From the NCBI RefSeq assembly GCF_026891095.1, contig NZ_JAPTNL010000002.1, forward strand, positions 372,001 to 436,000: 64,000 nucleotides of DNA, given 5' to 3'. Of the stretch, positions 27,821 to 36,821 are shown in pieces. Under the pieces are notes generated by a model. It was not told the origin of the DNA and ran no database searches. It worked only from the letters and a program-made list of their open reading frames with translations. Position 1 is the first letter of the stretch. Each line of letters starts with the position of its first letter. Made by a program: the position numbers and the translations under genes. The stretch is from Roseovarius salincola (GTDB lineage: Bacteria > Pseudomonadota > Alphaproteobacteria > Rhodobacterales > Rhodobacteraceae).

Positions 27821-27896
27821 GCGTACAAAACGTCCGTTTTGTACGCGGGTTTTGTACCGGAACCGGGCGACCGCGCCGAGAACTTGTACAAAACCC
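27821..27896 (-). repeat. 76-bp GTACAAAAC composite inverted-repeat element, copy B (inverted)
   Basis: On the plus strand: a perfect 12-bp inverted repeat GCGTACAAAACG-TC-CGTTTTGTACGC (27821-27846), then GGGTTTTGTAC (27847-27857), 28 bases, GTACAAAACCC (27886-27896). Reverse-complemented, it aligns end to end with 21405-21480 without a gap. It lies between the tlpA-like gene and ttcA, about 45 bp before the ttcA start. Confidence 0.8.
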
Positions 27897-27998
27897 GTAT
27901 CTTGGCCGTTTCCGGGGCTGTAAATGGCCGCGCGATGCCCACCCCCGCAGCGACCGCGACCGACGGGGCGCGGCGGGGCGGGGCAAGGGGCCGTCGAA

Positions 27999-28559
27999 TC
28001 AGGACCCGCCCGAGATCAGCGCGGCGAGGATCGCCTTGGCACTATCCGAGTTCCAATGCGCGTCACCCTGAAGGCGGGCGATCTCCTGCCCCTCGGGGTC
28101 GAGGATCACGGTGATGGGCAGACCGAAGACGCCCATCTCGCGTGCGATGGCGCTCTTGGGGTCGCGGTGGAGGGGCAGGTTGTCGACGCCGATCTCTTCA
28201 AAGAACTTCTTCATTGCCGGGGGCGCGTTGCGTCCGGTGGCGAGGGTCACGACCTCGAAGGTGTCGCCGCCCAGTTCGGTCTGCAACTCGGAGAGCATGG
28301 GCATTTCCTTGCGGCAGGGTGCGCACCAGGTGGCCCAGAAGTTCAGCACGACATGCTTGCCCTGAAAGTCGGCCAGTGTGCCGGTGCCGCCATCGGCATG
28401 TTCGAAGGGGGTTTGGGATACCGCCTGTGGGCTGCTGTGAAAGGTCAGTTTCTTCATGTCGCCTTCGCGCAGGGCCTCGAGCGCGGAATTATCGGCGATG
28501 GCGGCGTTTGCACCGAGTGCGAGCGCCATATAAAGGATGACGAAACGAATGAAGTTCAT
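27999..28559 (-). CDS. TlpA-family thiol:disulfide oxidoreductase
   Basis: A 186-residue exported thioredoxin-fold protein. The N-terminal signal or anchor is MNFIRFVILYMALALGANA; the redox site is FWATWCAPCRKEMPML with C79 and C82; GLPITVILDPEG carries the cis-proline loop. Family members reduce or exchange disulfides in the periplasm, often for cytochrome c maturation. I chose the ATG at 28559 after GGAGGGAAA; the longer frame is antisense of argH. The start lies only 22 bp from the divergent argH start. Confidence 0.88.
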   Translation of the reverse strand: MNFIRFVILYMALALGANAAIADNSALEALREGDMKKLTFHSSPQAVSQTPFEHADGGTGTLADFQGKHVVLNFWATWCAPCRKEMPMLSELQTELGGDTFEVVTLATGRNAPPAMKKFFEEIGVDNLPLHRDPKSAIAREMGVFGLPITVILDPEGQEIARLQGDAHWNSDSAKAILAALISGGS

Positions 28560-28581
28560 TTTCCCTCCGAAGGGCTGAGAC

Positions 28582-29973
28582 ATGACTGACACGACCTCGA
28601 ACCAGATGTGGGGCGGCCGCTTTGCCGCCGGGCCGGATGCGATCATGGAGGCGATCAACGCCTCGATCGGATTCGACAGGCGGCTGGCGGCACAGGATAT
28701 CGCCGGCTCGCGTGCCCATGCCGCCATGCTGGCGGCAACGGGTATCATCAGTGATAGTGATGCCGAGGCGATGAGGGAAGGGCTGCTCACGGTCTTGTCA
28801 GAGATCGAGGAGGGGCGGTTCGAATTTTCCACCGCGCTGGAAGACATCCACATGAATGTGGAGGCGCGGCTGAAGGCGGTCATCGGCGAACCGGCGGGGC
28901 GCCTGCATACGGGGCGGTCGCGCAATGACCAGGTGGCGACGGATTTCCGCCTCTGGGTGCGCGACCAGCTGGACGCCACCGAAGCCGGGCTGAAGGCGCT
29001 GATCGGCGCGCTCCTGGGGCAGGCCGAGGCGGGGGCGGATTGGGTGATGCCGGGATTCACCCATTTGCAGACCGCGCAGCCCGTCACCTGGGGCCATCAC
29101 ATGATGGCCTATGTCGAGATGTTCGCCCGCGATCTGGGGCGGGTGCGCGATGCGCGGGTGCGGATGAACGAATGCCCACTGGGAGCGGCGGCGCTGGCTG
29201 GCACCAGTTTTCCCATCGACCGCGAGATGACGGCGAAGGAACTTGGGTTTGACCGGCCTTCGGCGAATTCGCTGGATGCGGTGAGCGACCGGGATTTCGC
29301 GCTGGAGTTTTTGGGGGCGGCCAGCATCTGTGCGATGCATCTGAGCCGCTTTGCCGAGGAGCTGGTGATCTGGTCGTCGGCACAGTTCCGGTTCGTGGCG
29401 CTGTCGGACCGGTTTTCCACCGGGTCGAGCATCATGCCGCAGAAGAAGAACCCCGACGCCGCCGAATTGATCCGCGCCAAGATCGGGCGGATTTTCGGCG
29501 CGAATGTCGCGCTTATGACGGTGATGAAGGGTCTGCCGCTGGCCTATTCCAAGGACATGCAGGAGGACAAGGAACAGGTGTTCGATGCCGCCGACAACCT
29601 GATGCTGGCGCTGGCGGCGATGGAGGGCATGGTGCGCGACATGGCCCCGCAGCGCGCCGCGCTGGAGGCGGCAGCGGGCAACGGCTTCAGCACGGCGACT
29701 GATCTGGCCGACTGGCTGGTGCGGGTTCTGGGCATGCCGTTCCGCGAGGCGCATCACGTCACCGGCAGCCTTGTGGCGATGGCCGAGGCGAAGGGCTGCG
29801 ACCTGCCGGATCTGAGCCTTGAGGAGATGCAGTCGGTGCATGGCGAAATCGATGCGTCGGTCTATGATGTGCTGGGTGTGCATAATTCGGTGGCGTCGCG
29901 GATGAGCTATGGCGGCACGGCACCAGAACAGGTGCGCGCGCAGATCGCACGCTGGAAGGAGATGCTGAAATGA
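28582..29973 (+). CDS. argH: argininosuccinate lyase
   Basis: A 463-residue fumarase/aspartase-superfamily enzyme that splits argininosuccinate into arginine and fumarate, the last step of arginine synthesis. The N-terminal [13 protein letters not shown], the motif [33 protein letters not shown] and the superfamily signature [18 protein letters not shown] are intact. It overlaps the small lipoprotein gene by 4 bp and leads to lysA. Confidence 0.97.
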   Translation: MTDTTSNQMWGGRFAAGPDAIMEAINASIGFDRRLAAQDIAGSRAHAAMLAATGIISDSDAEAMREGLLTVLSEIEEGRFEFSTALEDIHMNVEARLKAVIGEPAGRLHTGRSRNDQVATDFRLWVRDQLDATEAGLKALIGALLGQAEAGADWVMPGFTHLQTAQPVTWGHHMMAYVEMFARDLGRVRDARVRMNECPLGAAALAGTSFPIDREMTAKELGFDRPSANSLDAVSDRDFALEFLGAASICAMHLSRFAEELVIWSSAQFRFVALSDRFSTGSSIMPQKKNPDAAELIRAKIGRIFGANVALMTVMKGLPLAYSKDMQEDKEQVFDAADNLMLALAAMEGMVRDMAPQRAALEAAAGNGFSTATDLADWLVRVLGMPFREAHHVTGSLVAMAEAKGCDLPDLSLEEMQSVHGEIDASVYDVLGVHNSVASRMSYGGTAPEQVRAQIARWKEMLK

Positions 29974-30131
29974 AATGGATGCTGAGTGTGCTGGCGCTGT
30001 CGATGCTGGCGGGATGCGGCGCCGACGGGCCGCCGATCCGCCCGATCAAGAACGAGAACGTCAGCAAGGACGACAGCCGCGCGGACTGGATCAGTGGCCG
30101 TGTCAGCGTGCATGCGGGTGCGGCCCTTTAG
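29970..30131 (+). CDS. small LptM-like lipoprotein
   Basis: A 53-residue open frame starting with ATGA overlap at the argH stop. It has a clear lipoprotein signal ([22 protein letters not shown]) with the lipobox LAGC and Cys16 as the modified residue. The post-cysteine GADGPPIRP resembles the GLKGPLYFP-type segment of LptM/YifL proteins, which in enterobacteria lie near lysA/dapF and help the LptD translocon mature. Placement between argH and lysA supports that family; function here is inferred. Confidence 0.75.
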   Translation: MKWMLSVLALSMLAGCGADGPPIRPIKNENVSKDDSRADWISGRVSVHAGAAL

Positions 30132-30142
30132 GGCGTTCCCGT

Positions 30143-30162
30143 ACCCACGTTCGGGCGTGGGT
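30143..30162 (+). repeat. hairpin upstream of lysA
   Basis: ACCCACG, loop TTCGGG, CGTGGGT, between the lipoprotein gene and lysA. No T-run follows, so it is more likely an mRNA structural element than a terminator. Confidence 0.35.
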
Positions 30163-30256
30163 GACACGAGTATTTTCGGAACGATGAAGCCGGGACGATC
30201 TGCGCGAAATGGCAGATGTCGGCTTTGTGGGGCGGCATGAAGGCGGGAGCGCAAGC

Positions 30257-31522
30257 ATGGATCATTTTCTCTACCGTGACGGGGCGCTGCATGCCGAGGA
30301 TGTGCCGGTGGCCGAGATCGCGGCCGCGGTGGGCACGCCGTTCTATTGCTATTCCACCGCGACGCTGAGCCGCCATTTCCGCCTGTTCGACGAGGCGCTG
30401 GCGGGCACCGATCATCTGGTGTGCTACGCCATGAAGGCGGCCAGCAACCAGGCGATCCTGAAGACGCTGGCGGCGCTGGGCGCCGGGATGGACGTGGTCT
30501 CGGGCGGGGAATATGCCCGCGCCCGCGCGGCCGGCGTGCCGGGCGAGCGGATCGTGTTCGCGGGCGTCGGCAAGACACGAGACGAGATGCGCCAGGCGCT
30601 GGAAGGCGGGATCCGGCAGTTCAATGTCGAGAGCGAGCCAGAGATGGCGGCGCTCAATGAGGTGGCACTGTCGCTCGGTCTGCGCGCGCCGATCACGGTG
30701 CGGGTGAACCCCGATGTCGACGCGAAGACCCACGCCAAGATCGCCACCGGCAAGAGCGAGAACAAGTTCGGCATTCCGATCGCGAGGGCACGCGAGGTTT
30801 ACGCCGAGGCGGCCGCCATGCCGGGCCTGGAAGTGGTTGGGATCGACGTGCATATCGGCAGCCAGCTGACCGATCTGGAGCCGTTCCGGCAGGCCTATGA
30901 GAAGGTCGCGGAACTGACACAGGTGCTGCGCGATGACGGGCATGACATCAGGCGGCTCGATCTGGGCGGGGGGCTGGGCATTCCCTATACCCGCTCGAAC
31001 GAGGCGCCGCCGCTGCCCACCGAATACGGCCAGCTGATCAAGGACACGTTGGGGCATCTGGGCTGTGAGCTTGAAATCGAGCCGGGGCGGCTGGTGGCCG
31101 GCAATGCCGGGATCCTGGTGAGCGAGGTGATTTACCTCAAGTCCGGCGAGGGGCGCGATTTCCTGATTCTGGACGCGGCGATGAATGATCTCATCCGCCC
31201 GGCCATGTATGATGCCTATCACGATATCGTGCCGGTCAGGGAACCCCGGCCGGGGACTGAGCAGGCGCCCTATGACGTGGTGGGGCCGGTCTGCGAATCG
31301 GGCGATACCTTTGCCAAGGAGCGGATGTTGCCGCCGCTGGCGGCGGGCGATCTGGTGGCGTTTCGCAGCGCGGGCGCCTATGGCGCGGTGATGGCGAGCG
31401 AGTATAATACGCGCCCTCTCGTGCCCGAAGTCCTGGTGCATAAGCAACAATTCGCCGTCATCCGGGCAAGGCCGAGCTTTGACGAGATCATAAATCGAGA
31501 TACCATCCCCGAATGGCTGTGA
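30257..31522 (+). CDS. lysA: diaminopimelate decarboxylase
   Basis: A 421-residue fold-type III PLP enzyme that makes lysine from meso-diaminopimelate. The PLP lysine is K60 in VCYAMKAASNQAILK. VGIDVHIGSQLTDLEPF, LDLGGGLGIPY, IEPGRLVAGNAG and VGPVCESGDTFAKER are family motifs. I chose the ATG at 30257 (MDHFLYRDG), the usual N-terminus; the open frame runs 16 codons further up. It lies in a probable argH-lipoprotein-lysA operon. Confidence 0.96.
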   Translation: MDHFLYRDGALHAEDVPVAEIAAAVGTPFYCYSTATLSRHFRLFDEALAGTDHLVCYAMKAASNQAILKTLAALGAGMDVVSGGEYARARAAGVPGERIVFAGVGKTRDEMRQALEGGIRQFNVESEPEMAALNEVALSLGLRAPITVRVNPDVDAKTHAKIATGKSENKFGIPIARAREVYAEAAAMPGLEVVGIDVHIGSQLTDLEPFRQAYEKVAELTQVLRDDGHDIRRLDLGGGLGIPYTRSNEAPPLPTEYGQLIKDTLGHLGCELEIEPGRLVAGNAGILVSEVIYLKSGEGRDFLILDAAMNDLIRPAMYDAYHDIVPVREPRPGTEQAPYDVVGPVCESGDTFAKERMLPPLAAGDLVAFRSAGAYGAVMASEYNTRPLVPEVLVHKQQFAVIRARPSFDEIINRDTIPEWL

Positions 31523-31559
31523 CGCGATGGGCGCGTCACGCCCCGGAGCAAAACGGAGC

Positions 31560-34172
31560 ATGGCGAGGCAATCCTCACCCCTGACCCCGGTGCTGAACCG
31601 GCTGCGGCGGCCCCTGACCCTGACCTGGGCGGGTCTGATCGCGGAGCGGATCGTGCGCGCCTTCTGGCCGTTGTGGTCGCTGGTGGCCGCAGTGGCGGCG
31701 GTGCTTTTGCTGGGCCTGCATGACCTGATGCCGCTGGAAGCGGTGTGGGGCGCGATGGTGGTCACGCTGCTGGCGTTCTTGGTGTTCGCCGTTCAGGGCT
31801 TTCGGGCGTTTCGCTGGCCCACGCGCGAGGCCGCGCTGGCGCGGATCGATGACAGCCTGCCGGGGCATCCGCTGTCGGCGCTGGCCGATGCGCAGGCAGT
31901 GGGCATGGGCGATACCGGGTCCGAAGCGCTGTGGCGCGCGCATCAGCAGCGCATGGCCGAGCGCGCGGCGCGCGCGCGCGCCGTCGAGCCCGACTTGCGG
32001 CTGTCGTCGCGCGATCCTTTCGGGCTGCGCTACGTCGCGCTGCTGGGGCTGGTAGTGGCGCTGTTGTTCGGGTCGATCTGGCGGGTCGGCACGGTGGCCG
32101 GGATGGCGCCGGGTGGCGGTGCGGCATTGGCAACCGGACCGGCCTGGGAGGGCTGGATCGAACCGCCCGCCTATACCGGGCTGCCGAGTCTCTATCTCAA
32201 CGATCAGAAAGGCGAGATCGCAGCACCGCTGGGCAGCCGTGTCACCTTGCGTCTTTATGGCGAGGTCGGCGCGTTGAGCGTGGCCGAGACCGTATCGGGG
32301 CGCAGTGGTGAACTGGACCCTGCTACGAGCTCCGAGCAGGGCTTTGATATCGCGCATGACGGGACATTGTCGATCGACGGTCCGGGCGGGCAAAGCTGGG
32401 AGATCACCGCCCTGCCGGACAACGCGCCAAGCGTGCAGGTTCTGCAAGACGGCGCCGAGACCACCTTTGACGGGCAGATGAGCCAGCCATTCAGGGCAAA
32501 GGATGATCACGGCGTGACCGGGGGCAGGGCCGTCTTTCGGCTGGACATGGATGAGCTGGAGCGCCGCCACGGGCTGACCACCGAGCCCGACCCGCGTGAA
32601 GCGATCGAACTGGATTTGCCGATGCCGATCACCGGCGACCGGGCGGAGTTCACCGAGACATTGATCGAGAACCTGTCGCAGCACCCCTGGGCGCATCTGC
32701 CGGTCACGCTGGAACTGGAGGTGCGCGATGCGCGCGACCAGGCGGGACAGAGCGCGCCAGAAAAGATGAAGCTGCCCGCGCGGCGGTTCTTTGATCCGCT
32801 GGCGGCGGCGGTGATCGAACAGCGCCGCGACCTGCTATGGGCGAAGGCGAATGGCAAACGGGTTGCGCAGGTGCTGAGGGCGGTCTCGTATCAGCCCGAT
32901 CCGGGGCTGTTCCGGTCCGAAACCGCTTATCTGCGGCTGCGGGTGATCCTGCGGCGGCTGGAGACGCTGGTGCGTCATGACAGCCTCGACAGCGAGGCGC
33001 AGGACGGGATCGCCGAGGCGCTGTGGGATCTGGCGCTGGTTCTGGAAGAGGGCGATATCGGCGATGCGCTGGAGCGGATGCGCGCGGCGCAGGAGCGGCT
33101 GAGCGAAGCGATGAAGAACGGCGCCAGCGAGGAAGAGATCGCGCGCCTGATGCAGGAGCTGCGCGACGCCACCGATGATTTCATGCGCCAGAAGATGCAG
33201 CAGGCGCAGCGCGAGAACCAGCAGAACGGCGGCGAACCGCAAGAGATGCCCGACAATGCCATGCAGATGACCCAGCAGGATCTGCAGGACATGATGGACC
33301 GCATCCAGGAGCTGATGGAACAGGGCCGCATGGCCGAGGCGCAGGAAGCGCTGGAGCAGTTCCAGCAGATGATGGAGAACATGCGCGTCACCGAAGGTCA
33401 GAGTGGGCAGCAGGGCCAGAACCCCGGCGAGCAGGCCATGGAGGGGCTGGCCGAGACATTGCGCAATCAGCAGGGTCTGTCGGATGAAGCGTTCCGCGGC
33501 CTTCAGGAACAGTTCAATCCCGATGCGCAGGCGGGCGAAAGCCAGGGTAACGAGGGGCGCGATGGCGGTCAGGGCCAGGGCCAGGGCCACCAGCCGCAGG
33601 GCCAGCAGGGCGAGGGCCAGGGCAGCCAGCCGGGCCAGCAGGGCCAAGGCGATGGCCAGCGCCAGGCCGAGGATGGCGGGTCGGGGTCGCTGGCCGACCG
33701 CCAGCAGGCGCTGCGCGAGGAACTGGAGCGCCAGAGGGGCAACCTGCCCGGCGGCGGCGAGGCCGGAGACGCGGCGCGCGAGTCGCTGGAAAGGGCGGAT
33801 CGCGCGATGGACGGCGCCGAACAGGCGCTGCGTGGCGATGATCTGCCCGAGGCGCTGGACCGACAGTCTGAAGCGATGGAAGCACTGCGTGACGGGATGC
33901 GCAGTCTTGGCGAGTCATTGGCCGAGAACCAGCAGCAGCAACAGGGCGGCCAGGGCCAGGCCCGTGGTGAGGCCGGTCAGCAGGAATCGGACCCGCTGGG
34001 GCGGCGCGCCGGTCAGGGCGGGCAGGTCGGCACGCAGGATTCGCTTTTGCAGGGCGAGGATGTCTATCGCCGCGCGCGCGAATTGCTGGATGAGATCCGC
34101 CGCCGTTCCGGCGAGGGCGAGCGCCCCGATGTGGAACTGGATTACCTCAAGCGCCTGCTTGATCGGTTCTGA
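31560..34172 (+). CDS. DUF4175 / TIGR02302-type large membrane protein
   Basis: An 870-residue protein of the alphaproteobacterial TIGR02302/DUF4175 family. Residues about 25-80 and 150-170 hold membrane helices (LWSLVAAVAAVLLLGLHDL and others). The middle is beta-rich. The C-terminal half is helical and charged (DFMRQKMQQAQRENQQNGG), with a strikingly Gln/Gly-rich stretch coded at about 33400-33670 and another at 33930-34030. Function is unknown; envelope location is inferred. The ATG at 31560 has CGGAG before it, eleven codons inside a longer frame. It follows lysA by 37 bp. Confidence 0.8.
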   Translation: MARQSSPLTPVLNRLRRPLTLTWAGLIAERIVRAFWPLWSLVAAVAAVLLLGLHDLMPLEAVWGAMVVTLLAFLVFAVQGFRAFRWPTREAALARIDDSLPGHPLSALADAQAVGMGDTGSEALWRAHQQRMAERAARARAVEPDLRLSSRDPFGLRYVALLGLVVALLFGSIWRVGTVAGMAPGGGAALATGPAWEGWIEPPAYTGLPSLYLNDQKGEIAAPLGSRVTLRLYGEVGALSVAETVSGRSGELDPATSSEQGFDIAHDGTLSIDGPGGQSWEITALPDNAPSVQVLQDGAETTFDGQMSQPFRAKDDHGVTGGRAVFRLDMDELERRHGLTTEPDPREAIELDLPMPITGDRAEFTETLIENLSQHPWAHLPVTLELEVRDARDQAGQSAPEKMKLPARRFFDPLAAAVIEQRRDLLWAKANGKRVAQVLRAVSYQPDPGLFRSETAYLRLRVILRRLETLVRHDSLDSEAQDGIAEALWDLALVLEEGDIGDALERMRAAQERLSEAMKNGASEEEIARLMQELRDATDDFMRQKMQQAQRENQQNGGEPQEMPDNAMQMTQQDLQDMMDRIQELMEQGRMAEAQEALEQFQQMMENMRVTEGQSGQQGQNPGEQAMEGLAETLRNQQGLSDEAFRGLQEQFNPDAQAGESQGNEGRDGGQGQGQGHQPQGQQGEGQGSQPGQQGQGDGQRQAEDGGSGSLADRQQALREELERQRGNLPGGGEAGDAARESLERADRAMDGAEQALRGDDLPEALDRQSEAMEALRDGMRSLGESLAENQQQQQGGQGQARGEAGQQESDPLGRRAGQGGQVGTQDSLLQGEDVYRRARELLDEIRRRSGEGERPDVELDYLKRLLDRF

Positions 34173-34182
34173 GGCCGTACGA

Positions 34183-34198
34183 CCGGTCGGACGACCGG
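34183..34198. repeat. short palindrome between convergent genes
   Basis: CCGGTCG-GA-CGACCGG in the 57-bp gap between the DUF4175 gene and the convergent zinc-ribbon gene. It could form a hairpin in both transcripts; no T-run on either side. Confidence 0.35.
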
Positions 34199-34229
34199 AC
34201 GCGACGCCGCGATCAACCCGCCAGGATTG

Positions 34230-35078
34230 TCATTGCAGGAAGGACAGGACCGTCTGTTGCAGAAGGATGCGCAGATCGTTCACCGTGTTCACATAGATCG
34301 CCATCGGCCCTTCGAGCGCGGGCGAGAGCCCGGCGATTTGCGGCGCGAAGATGTAAAGCAGGGTCAGGATCACAAACAGAAGCACCGCCCAGAGAAACCC
34401 GCGACGAAAGCCTCCGCCGCCCGCCTGCCGGGCCAGTTCAGCATCTGTGGTGGACATGTCTTGGTCGCGTTCGGGCGTGTGTTCGAGGGAAGAATTGATC
34501 TCGTCGATATCGGGCAGCAGGTTGCGGCGCGAATCCGGGTCGATGTCTTCCTTGGGTCCGGGATCGGTCGGGCTTGGCTCGGGTTCGCCACGCAGGCGGG
34601 CCATGCGCGCCCTGGCTTCCTGACCGCGAAGATCTTTGGAGGGTGATTGGGAGTCGAGCCCGAGATCGGGTTGGGTTTCGAGGTCACCGGCGCTTTCGGC
34701 GGCGCGGGCCTGGGCCTCGCGTTCGGCCTCTTCGCGCAGAAGGTCGCGCACCGCCGGGTCGATCTCGCGGCGGGGCGGGGTCGGGCCGTCCGCCTCGCCC
34801 GTGTCGGGTTGTTCGGGTTCAGGCAGATCGGGCTCGGGCTGCGCGACGGGTTCCGGTTCCGGCGCCGGTTCGGGCTCGGCCTCGTATTCGGCTTCGCTCT
34901 CCCATGTGGCGGTCTCGTCGCCGGGTTCGTCGGAAACAGTGGATTCAGGGATATGATCGGGATGGTGCTGGAACCACGTGTCGCCGCAGTTCGAACACTG
35001 CACATCGCGCCCCGCTGCGGGGATCACTTCTTCGGGCACCTCGTATTGTGCGCCGCAATTCGGGCAAGTCAGCCGCAT
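34230..35078 (-). CDS. zinc-ribbon membrane protein with long acidic linker
   Basis: A 282-residue protein. The N-terminal MJ0042-type zinc ribbon has C5, C8, C28 and C31 (LTCPNCGAQYEVP...VQCSNCGDTWF). Residues about 45-220 are a low-complexity linker rich in Glu, Pro and Asp, and one hydrophobic helix lies near 240-260 (FLWAVLLFVILTLLYIF). The N-terminal ribbon would be cytoplasmic if the helix is a single anchor. I chose the ATG at 35078 over a GTG three codons earlier. It is divergent from ftsE. The function is unknown; the name rests only on the ribbon. Confidence 0.75.
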   Translation of the reverse strand: MRLTCPNCGAQYEVPEEVIPAAGRDVQCSNCGDTWFQHHPDHIPESTVSDEPGDETATWESEAEYEAEPEPAPEPEPVAQPEPDLPEPEQPDTGEADGPTPPRREIDPAVRDLLREEAEREAQARAAESAGDLETQPDLGLDSQSPSKDLRGQEARARMARLRGEPEPSPTDPGPKEDIDPDSRRNLLPDIDEINSSLEHTPERDQDMSTTDAELARQAGGGGFRRGFLWAVLLFVILTLLYIFAPQIAGLSPALEGPMAIYVNTVNDLRILLQQTVLSFLQ

Positions 35079-35241
35079 ATTCCACACCTGTCGCCGCGCC
35101 GGCGGTTTTCAGCCTGTCTGTTTTGCATTTACCATAGGGGCTAAAGCCCTGTAGCGAAAGGTCAAACGATTTGGCGCGTGCAAACATTGCACATGTGTGT
35201 CCTCTGAGGCATGTAGGGCGGGGTGTGCGGAGGGGACGGGT

Positions 35242-35919
35242 TTGATCGAGCTTGAGAACGTGGCCTACAGCTATGGCGGCGGTGATCTGTTGAGTGATAT
35301 CTCGCTGGAACTTCAGCCGGGGTCGTTCCATTTTCTGACCGGTCCGTCCGGCGCGGGCAAGACGACATTTCTGAAGCTTTGCTACGGGGCGCTGACGCCG
35401 ACTTCGGGCACGGCGCGGCTGTTCGGGACTGACCGGCGCGAGATGCAGCGCGACGATATCGCCATGGCGCGGCGCCGGATCGGGGTGGTGCATCAGGACT
35501 GCAAGTTTCTGGATCACATGAGCGTGGCCGACAATATCGCCCTTCCGCTGATGGTGTCGGGGCGCGACCTGTTGAGCGAGGCGGCCAATCTCAAGGAGCT
35601 TGTCACCTGGGTCGGGTTGAGCGAACGGGCCAGGGCGTACCCGCCCGAATTGTCGGGCGGCGAACGCCAGCGCGCGGCGCTGGCACGGGCTGTGATCATG
35701 TCGCCCGACGTGGTGCTGGCGGATGAGCCCACGGGCAATGTCGACTGGGAGATGTCGCAGCGTCTGCTCAGGCTGCTGATCGAGCTGAACCGCATGGGCA
35801 AGACGATCATGATCGCCACGCATGATCTGGCGCTGATCCGCTCGGCGAAGGTGCATGTGCAGGCGCGGGTGCTGCGGATCGCCAACCGGCGGTTGCAACT
35901 TGCGGGGGCGGATCTTTGA
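35242..35919 (+). CDS. ftsE: cell division ATP-binding protein FtsE
   Basis: A 225-residue ABC ATPase. Walker A GPSGAGKTT is at 34-42, VHQDCKFLDHMSVADN is the Q-loop region, LSGGERQRAALARA the signature, and VVLADEPTGNVDWE Walker B. FtsEX signals to peptidoglycan hydrolases at the septum. I chose the TTG at 35242 (IELENVAYSYGG follows) because GGAGGGG lies nine bases upstream and FtsE proteins start with a short residue before the first beta strand; a longer frame begins at 35197. It overlaps ftsX by 4 bp. Confidence 0.9.
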   Translation: MIELENVAYSYGGGDLLSDISLELQPGSFHFLTGPSGAGKTTFLKLCYGALTPTSGTARLFGTDRREMQRDDIAMARRRIGVVHQDCKFLDHMSVADNIALPLMVSGRDLLSEAANLKELVTWVGLSERARAYPPELSGGERQRAALARAVIMSPDVVLADEPTGNVDWEMSQRLLRLLIELNRMGKTIMIATHDLALIRSAKVHVQARVLRIANRRLQLAGADL

Positions 35920-36821
35920 AGCTTGAGCTTGGCAGGGTAAGCGAGATGTTGGTCGGCGACACGCAGGCCGACCGGGTGGTGCCGCCCACGGGGTTCACGG
36001 CGACGCTGACCTTGTTCAGCGCGGCGGCGATGGCGTTTCTGGCGGTGTTCGCGCTGGCGCTGTCGCTGGCGACGGGGCGGCTGGCGGACCGTTGGGGCGA
36101 TGAGCTGGCGCGCAGTGCGACGGTGCGGATTTCGGCGCCCGAGGGGCAGTTGGCGGCGCAGACACAGGCGGCGCTGAAGGTATTGCAGACCACGACCGGC
36201 GTGGCGCGCGCCCGTGCGCTCGACAGTGACGAGCAGCGCGCGCTGCTGGAGCCGTGGTTCGGCCCGGACCTGCCGGTGGACATGCTGCCCATCCCGCAGC
36301 TGATCGAGGTGATCGAGGAAGGCCCGGGTTTCGATGCGCAGGGGTTGCGCTTGCGGCTGGCGGCCGAGGTGCCGGGCGCGGTGCTGGACGATCATACCCG
36401 CTGGCGGCGGCCGCTGGTCAATGCCGCAAGCCGGTTGCGGCTGCTGGGTTGGGTGTCGCTGGTGCTGATCGGAGCGACGACGGCGGCGATCATCACGCTG
36501 GCCGCGAATGCGGCGCTGGCGGCGAATGCGCAGGTGATCGGCGTCTTGCGGCAGGTCGGTGCGCGTGATGCCTATATCGTGCGCGCCTTCGTGCGGCGCT
36601 TCACGTTGCGGGCCTTGGCGGGTGCGGGCGCGGGCATGGTGCTGGGTTGCCTGGCCATCCTGCTGTTGCCCGCCGCGCAGGATGAAGGCGGGTTCCTGAC
36701 CGGGCTGGGTTTCCGGGGGTTGAGCTGGATCTGGCCGCTGGTGGTGCCGCCGCTGGCGGCATGCGTGGCCTTCTGGGCGACGGGCGCGGCGGCGCGCCGG
36801 ATGCTGAAGGATCTGCCATGA
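35916..36821 (+). CDS. ftsX: cell division protein FtsX
   Basis: A 301-residue four-helix membrane protein paired with FtsE. The first helix is around residues 28-50 (TATLTLFSAAAMAFLAVFAL), followed by a periplasmic domain (about 55-165) and three C-terminal helices, including LLGWVSLVLIGATTAAIITLA and GVLRQVGARDAYIVRAFVRRF between helices. The start is probably the TTG that overlaps the ftsE stop (TTGA); an ATG ten codons later is the alternative. It overlaps plsC by 4 bp. Confidence 0.87.
   Translation: MKLELGRVSEMLVGDTQADRVVPPTGFTATLTLFSAAAMAFLAVFALALSLATGRLADRWGDELARSATVRISAPEGQLAAQTQAALKVLQTTTGVARARALDSDEQRALLEPWFGPDLPVDMLPIPQLIEVIEEGPGFDAQGLRLRLAAEVPGAVLDDHTRWRRPLVNAASRLRLLGWVSLVLIGATTAAIITLAANAALAANAQVIGVLRQVGARDAYIVRAFVRRFTLRALAGAGAGMVLGCLAILLLPAAQDEGGFLTGLGFRGLSWIWPLVVPPLAACVAFWATGAAARRMLKDLP

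Noticed and set aside
27821..27846. Reading the perfect GTACAAAACG palindrome as a terminator
   Set aside because: No T-run follows on either strand, and the palindrome is part of a longer element present twice.
33550..33670. Tandem DNA repeat or CRISPR-like array
   Set aside because: Units are short, imperfect and in frame, coding a Gln/Gly-rich protein segment.
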